From QHCF01 sp003244275 (GTDB lineage Bacteria > Actinomycetota > Acidimicrobiia > Acidimicrobiales > QHCF01), in assembly GCA_036806345.1 (NCBI GenBank), contig DAIROT010000003.1, positions 1 through 64,000 on the forward strand: DNA of 64,000 nt, written 5' to 3'. Positions within the stretch are counted from its first letter, which is position 1. Each line of letters starts with the position of its first letter. Below, in pieces: positions 8,095-14,803 of the stretch. The notes below the pieces were generated by a model, which worked only from the letters and a program-made list of their open reading frames with translations, searched no databases and had not been told where the DNA came from. Made by a program: the position numbers and the translations under genes.

Positions 8095-9116
8095 TCCAGG
8101 TACCGGTGGTTCTGGGTGAGCGTACATACCAGGTCCTGGTGGGTAGTGGTACCAGGCACAGTCTGAGTGCACTTCTCCCGGTAGGTGCCCGGCGCGCCGC
8201 GGTGGTGACCCAGGAAGCAGTGGGGGTGGAGGTCGACCCGGGCATCGAGAACCGTCGATTCGTCATCGGGCCGGGTGAGGCGGCCAAGACTCTTTCCACC
8301 GTGGAGGATCTGTGCCGGGGGTTCGCCCAGTGGGGTCTCACCCGGGCCGATGTGGTGGTGTCCGTTGGGGGTGGGGTGGTGACTGACGTCGCCGGTTTTG
8401 CCGCCGCCAGCTATCACCGGGGGCTGTCAGTGGTACATGTGGCCACCACCCTGTTGGCCCAGGTGGACGCGGCCATCGGTGGCAAGACCGGTGTCAACCT
8501 GCCGGAGGGCAAGAACCTGGTGGGGGCCTTCTGGCAGCCGGCGGCTGTCATCTGCGACACCGAGGTCCTGGCCAGTCTCCCGGCCCGAGAGTGGGCCAGC
8601 GGTCTCGGAGAGATGGCCAAGTACTCATTTCTCGGGGAACCCGGGCTGGAGGAGTTGGCCCTCGACGAGAGGATCGCTCGCTGCGTTGCCCTCAAGGCCG
8701 AGGTGGTGGCGGCCGACGAACGAGAAGATGGCCGTCGGGCCCTGCTCAACTACGGGCATACCCTGGCCCACGCCCTGGAGGCGGTGGGGCTGAGACCCGA
8801 TCGGGCCTGGGATCTGCGTCACGGGGAAGCAGTGGCGACGGGTCTGGCTTTCGCCGCCCTGCTGGCCGAGCGTCTGGGTCGAATCGGTGCCGACCGGGTG
8901 GGTGACCACCTTCGGGTGCTGGGCGCCTATGGACTGGCGGCCGAGCTGCCGGCGGGGGCGCGCGTGGGGGACTTGGTCGAGGTCATGGCCCGGGACAAGA
9001 AGGCCACCGCCGGCCTGACCTTCGTCCTGGACGGTAGAGCAGGCCTCGAGGTCGTTGCCGGGGTTCCCACGGCGCAGGTGGAGCAGATATTGGTAGCTAT
9101 GGGAGCCGAGCCGTGA
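8091..9116 (+). CDS. aroB: 3-dehydroquinate synthase
   Basis: Converts DAHP to 3-dehydroquinate using catalytic NAD and a divalent metal. 341 residues from ATG 8091. NAD-binding VGGGVVTDVAGFAA, substrate-binding AIGGKTGVNLPEGKNLVG and the metal-binding histidines in NYGHTLAHALE and LRHGEAVATG are all present. Coupled by ATGA and GTGA overlaps to aroK upstream and aroQ downstream. Confidence 0.97.
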   Translation: MIQVPVVLGERTYQVLVGSGTRHSLSALLPVGARRAAVVTQEAVGVEVDPGIENRRFVIGPGEAAKTLSTVEDLCRGFAQWGLTRADVVVSVGGGVVTDVAGFAAASYHRGLSVVHVATTLLAQVDAAIGGKTGVNLPEGKNLVGAFWQPAAVICDTEVLASLPAREWASGLGEMAKYSFLGEPGLEELALDERIARCVALKAEVVAADEREDGRRALLNYGHTLAHALEAVGLRPDRAWDLRHGEAVATGLAFAALLAERLGRIGADRVGDHLRVLGAYGLAAELPAGARVGDLVEVMARDKKATAGLTFVLDGRAGLEVVAGVPTAQVEQILVAMGAEP

Positions 9117-9622
9117 GTGGGGTCGGCCCGGCTACTGACGCCGGGGCTGGCCCTCGGGGCGCCCCCACCGCAGTGGTATTGATCATATCGGGCCCGAATC
9201 TCGATCGCCTGGGTACCCGCCAACCCGGGATTTATGGCGTCGCACTCCTGGCCGATCACGTCGAGGCGGCGGTGCGGACCGGCCGGCGTCTGGGTTTGAC
9301 GGTCGAGCATCTACAGTCGAATCACGAGGGTGACCTCATCGAGGCCATTCACCGGGCCACCGGGCGCTGCGCCGCTGTCGTGGTCAATGCTGGGGCCCTC
9401 AGCCATTGCTCATGGTCTCTCCACGACGCCCTGGCTGCCTTCGAGGGCGTCGTGGTGGAGTTGCACCTGTCCAACCCGGCCGCCCGGGAGCCCTGGCGGC
9501 ACACATCGGTGCTGGCGGCGGTGGCTGATGGCTGCATTGCCGGATTTGGGGGCCTGGGTTACGAGCTGGCCATGGAGGCGGTTGCCCGTCTGTTGACCCG
9601 GTCTGGCAAAGTGGGTCCGTGA
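9113..9622 (+). CDS. aroQ: type II 3-dehydroquinate dehydratase
   Basis: Dehydrates 3-dehydroquinate to 3-dehydroshikimate. The 169-residue length and motifs fit the dodecameric type II enzyme: GPNLDRLGTRQPGIYG carries the catalytic Tyr, QSNHEGDLIEAIH the substrate-binding segment, NAGALSHCSWSLHDAL the active-site Asn and His, and ELHLSNPAAREPWRHTS the final signature. About 20 extra residues precede the domain. Starts at GTG 9113 overlapping the aroB stop. Confidence 0.95.
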   Translation: MSGVGPATDAGAGPRGAPTAVVLIISGPNLDRLGTRQPGIYGVALLADHVEAAVRTGRRLGLTVEHLQSNHEGDLIEAIHRATGRCAAVVVNAGALSHCSWSLHDALAAFEGVVVELHLSNPAAREPWRHTSVLAAVADGCIAGFGGLGYELAMEAVARLLTRSGKVGP

Positions 9623-10788
9623 CCGGACCTGTACTCACGCCCGGCCGGGCCGTTGGCATGGATATTGTTGCCATAGACATTGGTGGCATGGACATTGTTG
9701 CCATGGACACTGCCGGGCGGATTCCGCGGCTGCAGGCGCTCCTCCCCGCAGCCGGCTGCGACGGCCTGGTGATCTCCCAGCTTTCCAACATCCGTTACCT
9801 GACCGGGTTCACCGGTTCGGCGGCCATCGTCCTGGTGACCGCAGATGAGGCGGTACTGGTCACTGACGGGCGCTATGACAGCCAGTCGGCTGAGGAGTTG
9901 AGCAGGGCGCGGGTGACAGCTCGGATCGAGGTAGGCCTCCCCCCTGTTCAGGAGAAGGTCCTGGAGGAAGCAGCCATTGGCCTCCGTCGGATTGGCCTGG
10001 AGGCCGGCAGCGTGAGCTGGGCCCGCCAGCGCCATCTGGCGGCCGACGTCTTCGTCCGGGCCGAGCTGGTGGCGACCGACGGTCTGGTGGAGAGCTTGCG
10101 CCTGGTGAAGGACGAGGGGGAGCTGGGTGCCATGCGAACCGCTGCCGCCATAGCCGACGCCGCCCTGGCCAGAGTTCGTCCTCAGCTGGTGGCTGGGATC
10201 GCCGAGGTCGAGGTGGCCAACACCTTGGACTTCGAGATGCGGACCCTGGGGGCAACCCGCTCCTCGTTCGAGACGATCGTGGCCAGCGGCCCCAACGGGG
10301 CCAAGCCCCACGCCCGTCCCTCACGGCGGCTCCTCGAACGAGGAGAGTTGGTGGTGATGGACTTCGGGGCGGTGTTTGACGGATATTGCTCGGACATGAC
10401 CCGCACCCTTTGCATTGGTGAGCCGGCTTCGGCCGCCCTGGGCCGAATGGTCGAGGTGGTCCGAGCCAGCCAGGCGGCGGGGCTGGCGTCCGTCAGGGCC
10501 GGGGTAGCGGCATCGGAGGTGGACTCGGCCTGCCGGACGGTCATAGCCGAGGCTGGCTGGTCCGATGCCTTCGTCCATGGCACCGGCCACGGGGTGGGAC
10601 TGGACATCCACGAGGGCCCTCGGGTGGGCCCCACCTCTGATGCTACGCTGCTGGCGAACTCGGTGATCACCGTCGAGCCAGGTGTCTACCTTCCCGATCA
10701 CGGCGGCGTGCGCATCGAGGACACCGTGGTGGTCACTGCCGAGGGCTGCCGACCTCTGACCACCTCACCCAAGGACCTGATGGTATGA
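9619..10788 (+). CDS. pepQ: M24 family Xaa-Pro peptidase
   Basis: Creatinase/prolidase-fold metallopeptidase acting on X-Pro peptides. An N-terminal creatinase-like domain (QLSNIRYLTGFTGSAAIVLV) precedes the catalytic pita-bread domain. The five metal ligands are visible: Asp in VMDFGAVFDGYCSD and its second Asp, His in HGTGHGVGLDIHEGPRV, Glu in TVEPGVYL and Glu in GVRIEDTV. GTG 9619 overlaps the aroQ stop; the first 35 residues contain a four-fold pentapeptide repeat from a DNA duplication and may not be part of the fold. The M24-efp-nusB order after aro genes is common in bacteria. Cytoplasmic. Confidence 0.92.
   Translation: MTGPVLTPGRAVGMDIVAIDIGGMDIVAMDTAGRIPRLQALLPAAGCDGLVISQLSNIRYLTGFTGSAAIVLVTADEAVLVTDGRYDSQSAEELSRARVTARIEVGLPPVQEKVLEEAAIGLRRIGLEAGSVSWARQRHLAADVFVRAELVATDGLVESLRLVKDEGELGAMRTAAAIADAALARVRPQLVAGIAEVEVANTLDFEMRTLGATRSSFETIVASGPNGAKPHARPSRRLLERGELVVMDFGAVFDGYCSDMTRTLCIGEPASAALGRMVEVVRASQAAGLASVRAGVAASEVDSACRTVIAEAGWSDAFVHGTGHGVGLDIHEGPRVGPTSDATLLANSVITVEPGVYLPDHGGVRIEDTVVVTAEGCRPLTTSPKDLMV
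9658..9717 (+). repeat. four 15-bp tandem units at the start of the M24 peptidase
   Basis: Four successive 15-base units encode MDIVA-IDIGG-MDIVA-MDTAG. Units one and three are nearly identical (one difference). The block is much more A+T-rich than its surroundings and sits between the GTG start and the folded domain. Each unit but the second begins with ATG, so it multiplies possible start codons. Confidence 0.8.
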
Positions 10789-10804
10789 AAACCTATTCGC
10801 ACTG

Positions 10805-11368
10805 ATGGCCGTCTCCACCAACGACCTACGCAACGGCATGACCCTCGACCTGCCCGAGGGCCTGTTCGCGGTGGTCGATTTCCAGCACGTCAAGCCGGGC
10901 AAGGGCGGGGCATTCGTGCGAACCAAGCTCAAGAACGTTCGCACCGGCGCTGTCCTGGACCGCACCTACCGGGCCGATGAGAAGCTGGTCCAGGCCATCG
11001 TGGACAAACGGGAGATGCAATATCTCTATCGGGACGGCGAGCACTACGTCTTCATGGACAATGTCTCCTACGACCAGCTGCAGGTCGGGGGCCCGGCCCT
11101 GGGGGTGGCGGCCAATTACATCAAAGAGGGCGACTCTCTCGTCCTGGCTCTCTACGGAGACGAGATCGTAGGGGTTGACCTGCCGGCGTCGGTGGAGCTT
11201 ACGGTCACCGATACCGAGCCCGGCTTCCAAGGCGACCGAGTCTCGGGGGCCCGCAAACCGGCAACCTTGGAGACCGGGTTGGTCATCTCGGTGCCGTTGT
11301 TCGTGAACCCCGGTGACCACGTCAAGGTCGACACCCGCTCGGGCGAGTACCTGACCCGCCGAGCCTGA
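10805..11368 (+). CDS. efp: elongation factor P
   Basis: Binds stalled ribosomes between P and E sites and promotes peptide-bond formation at polyproline stretches; proline-rich proteins are frequent in this window. 187 residues, full length. Domain I carries the loop PGKGGAFVRTKLKN with the conserved lysine at about residue 33. The C-terminal signature (DRVSGARKPATLETGLVISVPLFVN) is intact, ending DTRSGEYLTR. Start ATG 10805, 17 bases after the M24 peptidase, followed by nusB. Confidence 0.97.
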   Translation: MAVSTNDLRNGMTLDLPEGLFAVVDFQHVKPGKGGAFVRTKLKNVRTGAVLDRTYRADEKLVQAIVDKREMQYLYRDGEHYVFMDNVSYDQLQVGGPALGVAANYIKEGDSLVLALYGDEIVGVDLPASVELTVTDTEPGFQGDRVSGARKPATLETGLVISVPLFVNPGDHVKVDTRSGEYLTRRA

Positions 11369-11391
11369 TCAGACTGGGCTCGGGGACTCCG

Positions 11392-11820
11392 GTGGCGCTG
11401 GGCTCACGCCGGGCGGGTCGGGAGCGGGCCCTCTCCCTGCTATACGAAGCCGAGGCCAAGGGCCTCTCGGTCGACGACCTCCTGGCCGAGCTGCCGGTCG
11501 CGCCTGACCCATTCGCTCTGGATCTGGTGCGGGGGGTTGGGACCGGTCGGGAGCGCATTGATGCCGCTATTGCTGGCCACGCCATCAATTGGGAGATCGA
11601 TCGGATGCCGGCCGTGGACCGAGCATTGCTGCGCCTGGCCGTCTACGAGCTGATGGAACGGGGCGATGTGCCCGTCGGGGTGGTCATATCCGAGGCCGTG
11701 GAGCTGGCCAAGCAATACTCGACCGAGGAGTCGGGAAGCTTCGTCAACGGCGTGTTGGCCGCGGTAGCCGCCGAGGAGCGCCCCCTGGAGACTGAGGTTG
11801 CCGGCCGGCCCCTCGACTGA
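11392..11820 (+). CDS. nusB: transcription antitermination factor NusB
   Basis: All-helical 142-residue NusB, part of the NusB-S10 complex that promotes readthrough of rRNA operons. The conserved features are ARERALSLLYEAE-like start (GRERALSLLYEAEAKG), WEIDRMPAVDRALLRLAVYEL and the ending ISEAVELAKQYSTEESGSFVNGVLA. It starts at GTG 11392 and is the last plus-strand gene of the aro-efp segment, converging on the Asp23 gene five bases away. Confidence 0.96.
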   Translation: MALGSRRAGRERALSLLYEAEAKGLSVDDLLAELPVAPDPFALDLVRGVGTGRERIDAAIAGHAINWEIDRMPAVDRALLRLAVYELMERGDVPVGVVISEAVELAKQYSTEESGSFVNGVLAAVAAEERPLETEVAGRPLD

Positions 11821-11824
11821 AGGG

Positions 11825-12268
11825 TCAATCAGGAATCGTCTCTGGAGGGCCGGGTGCTCCGGCCCCTGGGTCCGAGGTGGATTCGTCGGACGAGAGGTCG
11901 ATGTCCACGATGTCAACGGAGATGATCGCTGTCAGACCCGTATTTACCTGTACCTGAGAGCCGACCACCTCTTGGACTGTCCTGGCCAACTCCAGGCAGG
12001 GATGGCCGAGGCGGATGACCAGACAGATGTCCACCCTGGCCACAGAGTCGGTCAGCTCCACGCGGACGCCGTCAGTGGGTACGTCGGCCGGGCGGTCCTG
12101 CAGCTGATCCATAACCCGGCCGGCCAACTTGACCACGGTCTGGCCCAGGCCAGAGCGTAGGGCAACCACCCCGGGCACCCGGCTGGCGTAGTAGGCGGCC
12201 ACCTTGGTCACCACCACCTGGGCGATGTGCACCTCGGCCGGGACCTGGTCAGGAGCAGGAGCGCTCAT
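11825..12268 (-). CDS. Asp23/Gls24 family envelope stress protein
   Basis: 147 residues. The body (VHIAQVVVTKVAAYYASRVPGV, then VRVELTDSVARVDICLVIRLG and VNTGLTAIISVDIVDIDL) is the Asp23/Gls24 fold, which in Gram-positives forms membrane-associated assemblies linked to cell-wall stress. A short acidic tail follows. It is the last gene of the sigma-anti-sigma-Asp23 operon and starts at ATG 12268, overlapping the previous stop by ATGA. Probably expressed under the upstream sigma factor (inference). Confidence 0.85.
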   Translation of the reverse strand: MSAPAPDQVPAEVHIAQVVVTKVAAYYASRVPGVVALRSGLGQTVVKLAGRVMDQLQDRPADVPTDGVRVELTDSVARVDICLVIRLGHPCLELARTVQEVVGSQVQVNTGLTAIISVDIVDIDLSSDESTSDPGAGAPGPPETIPD

Positions 12269-12864
12269 GGGACTGGGGGTGGATCCAGTTCAGGCTCGAA
12301 CAGGTCGACCACTTCGACGTCCACTCGGGCCACGGTGAGGTCGAGGAGCTGGTGAGCTCTCGCCACCACCACCTGACGTACCGCGGCCACTGCTGTGGGG
12401 ATGTCCAGATCGACCACGACGGTGATGCTGAGGGCGACCTCGACCGCCAACTCTGAGTCTGGTTGGTCCGAGAGGCTGGCCGTCTCCGCCCGGTCCAGGG
12501 CGGAGATCCGGCATCGACGAGTCCGTACACCTGGCACCTGGTCGAGGAGGTGACGCAGGACGGCGGCGGCGGCGGACCTCTCCAGGCGGACCGGACCATA
12601 CGGCGAGGGCAGGATGAGCCACTCTCGAGGCCGTAGCTCAGCTCGGACCCGAGCCATGATTCGCTCGGCCAGCGAGGGGGGTGGCTCGACCGGCCGGCTG
12701 AGGTACTCGCTGACCGGCCCGCGAAGCGAATGGTAGTCGGCCACCACCGCCTGACAGGAGGCACAGGCCCGCTCGTGGGCATCGAGCTGGCCGGTGACGG
12801 CATGGTCCCACACCTCGCAGGGATCTCGACCGCAGACGAGGCGGGGCGGCTTGTCTGCACTCAT
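12265..12864 (-). CDS. anti-sigma zinc-finger protein fused to an Asp23-like domain
   Basis: 199 residues from ATG 12864. The N-terminal 60 residues contain a zf-HC2-type anti-sigma motif (H-x3-C-x2-C in HERACASC, with an upstream Cys in CEVW). The C-terminal 110 residues (GPVRLERSAAAAVLRHLLDQVPGV ... ELAVEVALSITVVVDLDIPTA ... VEVVDLFEP) follow the order of Asp23/Gls24 proteins: helix, then beta-rich segments, then a final ENIHVVDL-like strand. No transmembrane helix is evident, unlike typical ECF anti-sigmas. It overlaps the sigma gene and the next Asp23 gene by ATGA on both sides. The zinc finger is fairly clear; the Asp23 match is by pattern and weaker. Confidence 0.7.
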   Translation of the reverse strand: MSADKPPRLVCGRDPCEVWDHAVTGQLDAHERACASCQAVVADYHSLRGPVSEYLSRPVEPPPSLAERIMARVRAELRPREWLILPSPYGPVRLERSAAAAVLRHLLDQVPGVRTRRCRISALDRAETASLSDQPDSELAVEVALSITVVVDLDIPTAVAAVRQVVVARAHQLLDLTVARVDVEVVDLFEPELDPPPVP

Positions 12865-13415
12865 CGCCACGGCTTCATCACCTCCGACAGCTGTTGACGG
12901 GCCCGATAGATCCTTCCCCGAACGGCGGTGGAGCTGACACCCACCATCTCGGCGATCTCGGCGTAGCCAAGACCCTCCTGCTCGCGCAGCACCCAGCAGA
13001 TCCGCTGCTCGGTGGATAGGCCCTTTAGCGCGATGCGCAGCGCGGCCAGTTGCTCGTTGGCCTCGGCCCCCCGCTCTGGCCCGGTGGCCTCGGAGCTGGG
13101 CAGCTCTCGACCGAGCTCCTCCAGGGAGATTGACGAGCGCCGAGCCCGAGCCAGGTTCAGGCATCGATTGGTGACGATGCGATACAGCCACGAGGAGAAG
13201 GCTGCCTCGCCGCGAAAGGTGCCGAGGCGCCGCCAGGCGGCCAGGAACGCTTCTTGGGTGGCCGCCTCGGCATCACCGGCATCCCCCAGGGTGCGCAGAG
13301 CCAGGCGGTACATGGCTCCCTGGTGGCGCCTGACCAGTGCCTCGAAGGCTCGACTGTCGCCCTCCTGTGCCCGCACCACCAAGGTGGCGTCATCCAGTTG
13401 TGCCGTGCCAGCCAA
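12861..13415 (-). CDS. ECF-type RNA polymerase sigma factor
   Basis: 184 residues. Region 2 spans about 20-85 (FEALVRRHQGAMYRLALRTLG, EAFLAAWRRLGTF, FSSWLYRIVTNRCLNLARA) and region 4 about 125-180 (LKGLSTEQRICWVLREQEG, YAEIAEMVGVSSTAVRGRIYRARQQL). It reads as a standard sigma-24/SigE-like factor directing transcription of stress genes, here presumably its own operon and perhaps the divergent csbD-asp23 pair. The only good start is TTG 13415. The anti-sigma gene follows with an ATGA overlap. Confidence 0.92.
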   Translation of the reverse strand: MAGTAQLDDATLVVRAQEGDSRAFEALVRRHQGAMYRLALRTLGDAGDAEAATQEAFLAAWRRLGTFRGEAAFSSWLYRIVTNRCLNLARARRSSISLEELGRELPSSEATGPERGAEANEQLAALRIALKGLSTEQRICWVLREQEGLGYAEIAEMVGVSSTAVRGRIYRARQQLSEVMKPWR

Positions 13416-13484
13416 GCTATCCGAGTGACGGCAGTTCCTGCGTGAGCACTGCCACTGGTTGGGGTCTCATGAGGTACAAGTGGC

Positions 13485-13512
13485 CCCGAGTCAAGGAGCC
13501 CGAGTCAAGGAG
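13485..13512 (+). repeat. 14-bp tandem duplication of the csbD ribosome site
   Basis: CCCGAGTCAAGGAG occurs twice head to tail (13485-13498, 13499-13512). Each copy contains an AAGGAG ribosome-binding sequence; the second is correctly spaced from ATG 13519, the first lies 14 bases further up. Confidence 0.85.
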
Positions 13513-13518
13513 AAGGAC

Positions 13519-13692
13519 ATGGGAATAGCTGACGAGGCGAAGAACAAGGCGCAGGAGCTGAAGGGCAAGGCCAAAGAGGCGGTAGGCAAGGCCACCGATG
13601 ACGAGGAGTTGGAAGCTGAGGGCCGGGCCGATCAGGCCAAGGGCAACTTCAAGCAGGCTGGGCAGAAGATCAAGGACGCCTTCAACAGCTGA
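13519..13692 (+). CDS. CsbD family stress protein
   Basis: 57 residues, highly charged and Lys/Glu/Ala-rich, with the CsbD pattern KNKAQELKGKAKEAVGKAT ... EGRADQAKGNFKQAGQKIKDAF. CsbD proteins are small, abundant general-stress proteins of unknown biochemical role. ATG 13519 follows AAGGAGAAGGAC. The stop overlaps the next gene's ATG (TGATG), and the gene is divergent from the sigma-factor operon 104 bases away, which suggests shared stress control. Confidence 0.9.
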   Translation: MGIADEAKNKAQELKGKAKEAVGKATDDEELEAEGRADQAKGNFKQAGQKIKDAFNS

Positions 13693-14156
13693 TGGTACCG
13701 ACCAGAACGCCTTCGGCTACCGTTGGGGGGAGCAACCTGGAGCCAACCGGGAGGAGCCTGCGCACTGAGCGTGGGATCACCCATATTGCGGACACGGTGG
13801 TGGCCAAGATCGCCGGAAGGGCCACCCGGGAGATCGCCGGCGTGCAGGCCATGGGCAAGGGAATGGCCCGGACCCTGGGGGCCATCCGTGCTCGAGTACC
13901 CGGCGGAGGCGGAGCCGAGGGCGGTCTCACTCAGGGCGTGGCTGTCGAGGTAGGCGAGCGCCAAGTTGCCATCGACATCGACATCGTGACCCACTACGGG
14001 ATGAGCATCGTCGAGGTCACCGAAGCGGTGAGAGCCAACGTGATCTCGCGAATCCAGGCCATGACCGGCCTGGAGGTGACGGAGGCCAACATCACCGTGG
14101 ACGACCTGTACCTGGAGTCGCAGGTCAGCGACCGTGAGGTGCCCCGGGTCGAGTAG
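13692..14156 (+). CDS. Asp23/Gls24 family envelope stress protein
   Basis: 154 residues. After a 25-residue leader comes the Asp23/Gls24 domain: ERGITHIADTVVAKIAGRATREIAGVQAM-type N-terminal helix, GVAVEVGERQVAIDIDIVTHYG, VTEAVRANVISRIQAMTGLEV and the closing ANITVDDLYLE. This is a close match to the family and a paralog of the protein encoded at 11825-12268. Coupled to csbD by a TGATG overlap. Likely soluble and membrane-associated through partners; role inferred from the family only. Confidence 0.9.
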   Translation: MVPTRTPSATVGGSNLEPTGRSLRTERGITHIADTVVAKIAGRATREIAGVQAMGKGMARTLGAIRARVPGGGGAEGGLTQGVAVEVGERQVAIDIDIVTHYGMSIVEVTEAVRANVISRIQAMTGLEVTEANITVDDLYLESQVSDREVPRVE

Positions 14157-14170
14157 GGGGCCACCGGTGC

Positions 14171-14176
14171 TAGGGT
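14171..14176 (+). promoter_or_regulatory. possible -10 element of the pyr operon
   Basis: TAGGGT preceded by TGC (extended -10 form). Initiation about 7 bases downstream would start the transcript just before the PyrR-type hairpin. No convincing -35 hexamer was found. Confidence 0.3.
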
Positions 14177-14193
14177 CGGGGCCTGACCGTGAA

Positions 14194-14220
14194 GCGTGTC
14201 CGGAGAGGCACGCACGGACA
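14194..14220 (+). promoter_or_regulatory. PyrR-binding RNA hairpin with competing alternative stem
   Basis: GCGTG (14194-14198) pairs with CACGC (14209-14213) and presents the loop TCCGGAGAGG, which matches the PyrR-box core known from Bacillus and mycobacterial pyr leaders (UCC-G-GAGAGG). TGTCCG (14197-14202) can instead pair with CGGACA (14215-14220); the two stems share bases and exclude one another. PyrR bound to UMP would favour the first. This is the expected geometry for pyrimidine feedback control of the operon. Confidence 0.75.
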
Positions 14221-14257
14221 GGGGGAGCCCGCAGTGGCCGAACGAGAGCGAATGTTG

Positions 14258-14280
14258 ACGCCCCCCAGAGGGGGCGTTTT
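14258..14280 (+). terminator. intrinsic terminator in the pyr leader (attenuator)
   Basis: ACGCCCCC (14258-14265) pairs perfectly with GGGGGCGT (14270-14277) around a CAGA loop and is followed by T residues. It lies 45 bases after the PyrR hairpin and just before ATG 14300. The G-run at 14221-14225 could pair with the C-run as an antiterminator. If pyrR starts at GTG 14234 instead, this hairpin would lie in coding sequence and control might be translational, as described for Mycobacterium smegmatis. Confidence 0.65.
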
Positions 14281-14299
14281 CGTTGCCCGGGCCCAGGTG

Positions 14300-14803
14300 A
14301 TGACGGCTGATGACGTCACCCGGGCGCTGACCCGAATTGCCCATGAGGTGGTGGAGCGCAATCACGGGCTGGACGACCTGATCCTCATGGGCCTGCAGAC
14401 CGGGGGGGTGCCGTTGGCCAGGCGCCTGGCCACCGTGCTCGAGCAGGTGGGCCACCAGGAGGTGCCGGTGGCCACCTTGGACGTGGCCTTCTATCGAGAC
14501 GACATCGGGCTGCGCCCGGTGCTGCCCGAGGCGGTAACCGACATCGCCGGCGACCTGACGGCCAAGACGGTGGTCCTGGTCGACGATGTGCTGTTTACGG
14601 GACGAACGGTGCGGGCCGCCCTCAATGCCCTGCCCGACTATGGCCGGGCCCGGGCCGTACAGCTGGCGGTGATGGTGGACAGAGGACACCGGGAGCTGCC
14701 GATCCGGCCCGACTATGTGGGCAAGAACCTCCCAACCCGGCGTGACGAGCTGGTGGACGTGAGTGAGACGGGGGTGGTCCTGGGCGACGTGGTGGCTCGT
14801 TGA
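14300..14803 (+). CDS. pyrR: bifunctional pyr operon regulator / uracil phosphoribosyltransferase
   Basis: RNA-binding regulator of pyrimidine genes with UPRT activity. The protein aligns along its length with PyrR: ALTRIAHEVVERN, LMGLQTGGVPLARRL, DVAFYRDDIGLRP, the PRPP-binding VVLVDDVLFTGRTVRAAL and AVMVDRGHRELPIRPDYVGKNLPT. ATG 14300 gives a core-length protein (167 residues). GTG 14234 is an in-frame alternative with a better ribosome site (GGGGGAG) but would place the leader terminator inside the gene. First gene of the pyr operon, overlapping pyrB by TTGA. Confidence 0.93.
   Translation: MTADDVTRALTRIAHEVVERNHGLDDLILMGLQTGGVPLARRLATVLEQVGHQEVPVATLDVAFYRDDIGLRPVLPEAVTDIAGDLTAKTVVLVDDVLFTGRTVRAALNALPDYGRARAVQLAVMVDRGHRELPIRPDYVGKNLPTRRDELVDVSETGVVLGDVVAR

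Noticed and set aside
13413..13438. GGAAC on the minus strand as an ECF -35 box for sigma autoregulation
   Set aside because: It is only about 20 bases from the TTG start with no room for a -10 element and leader.
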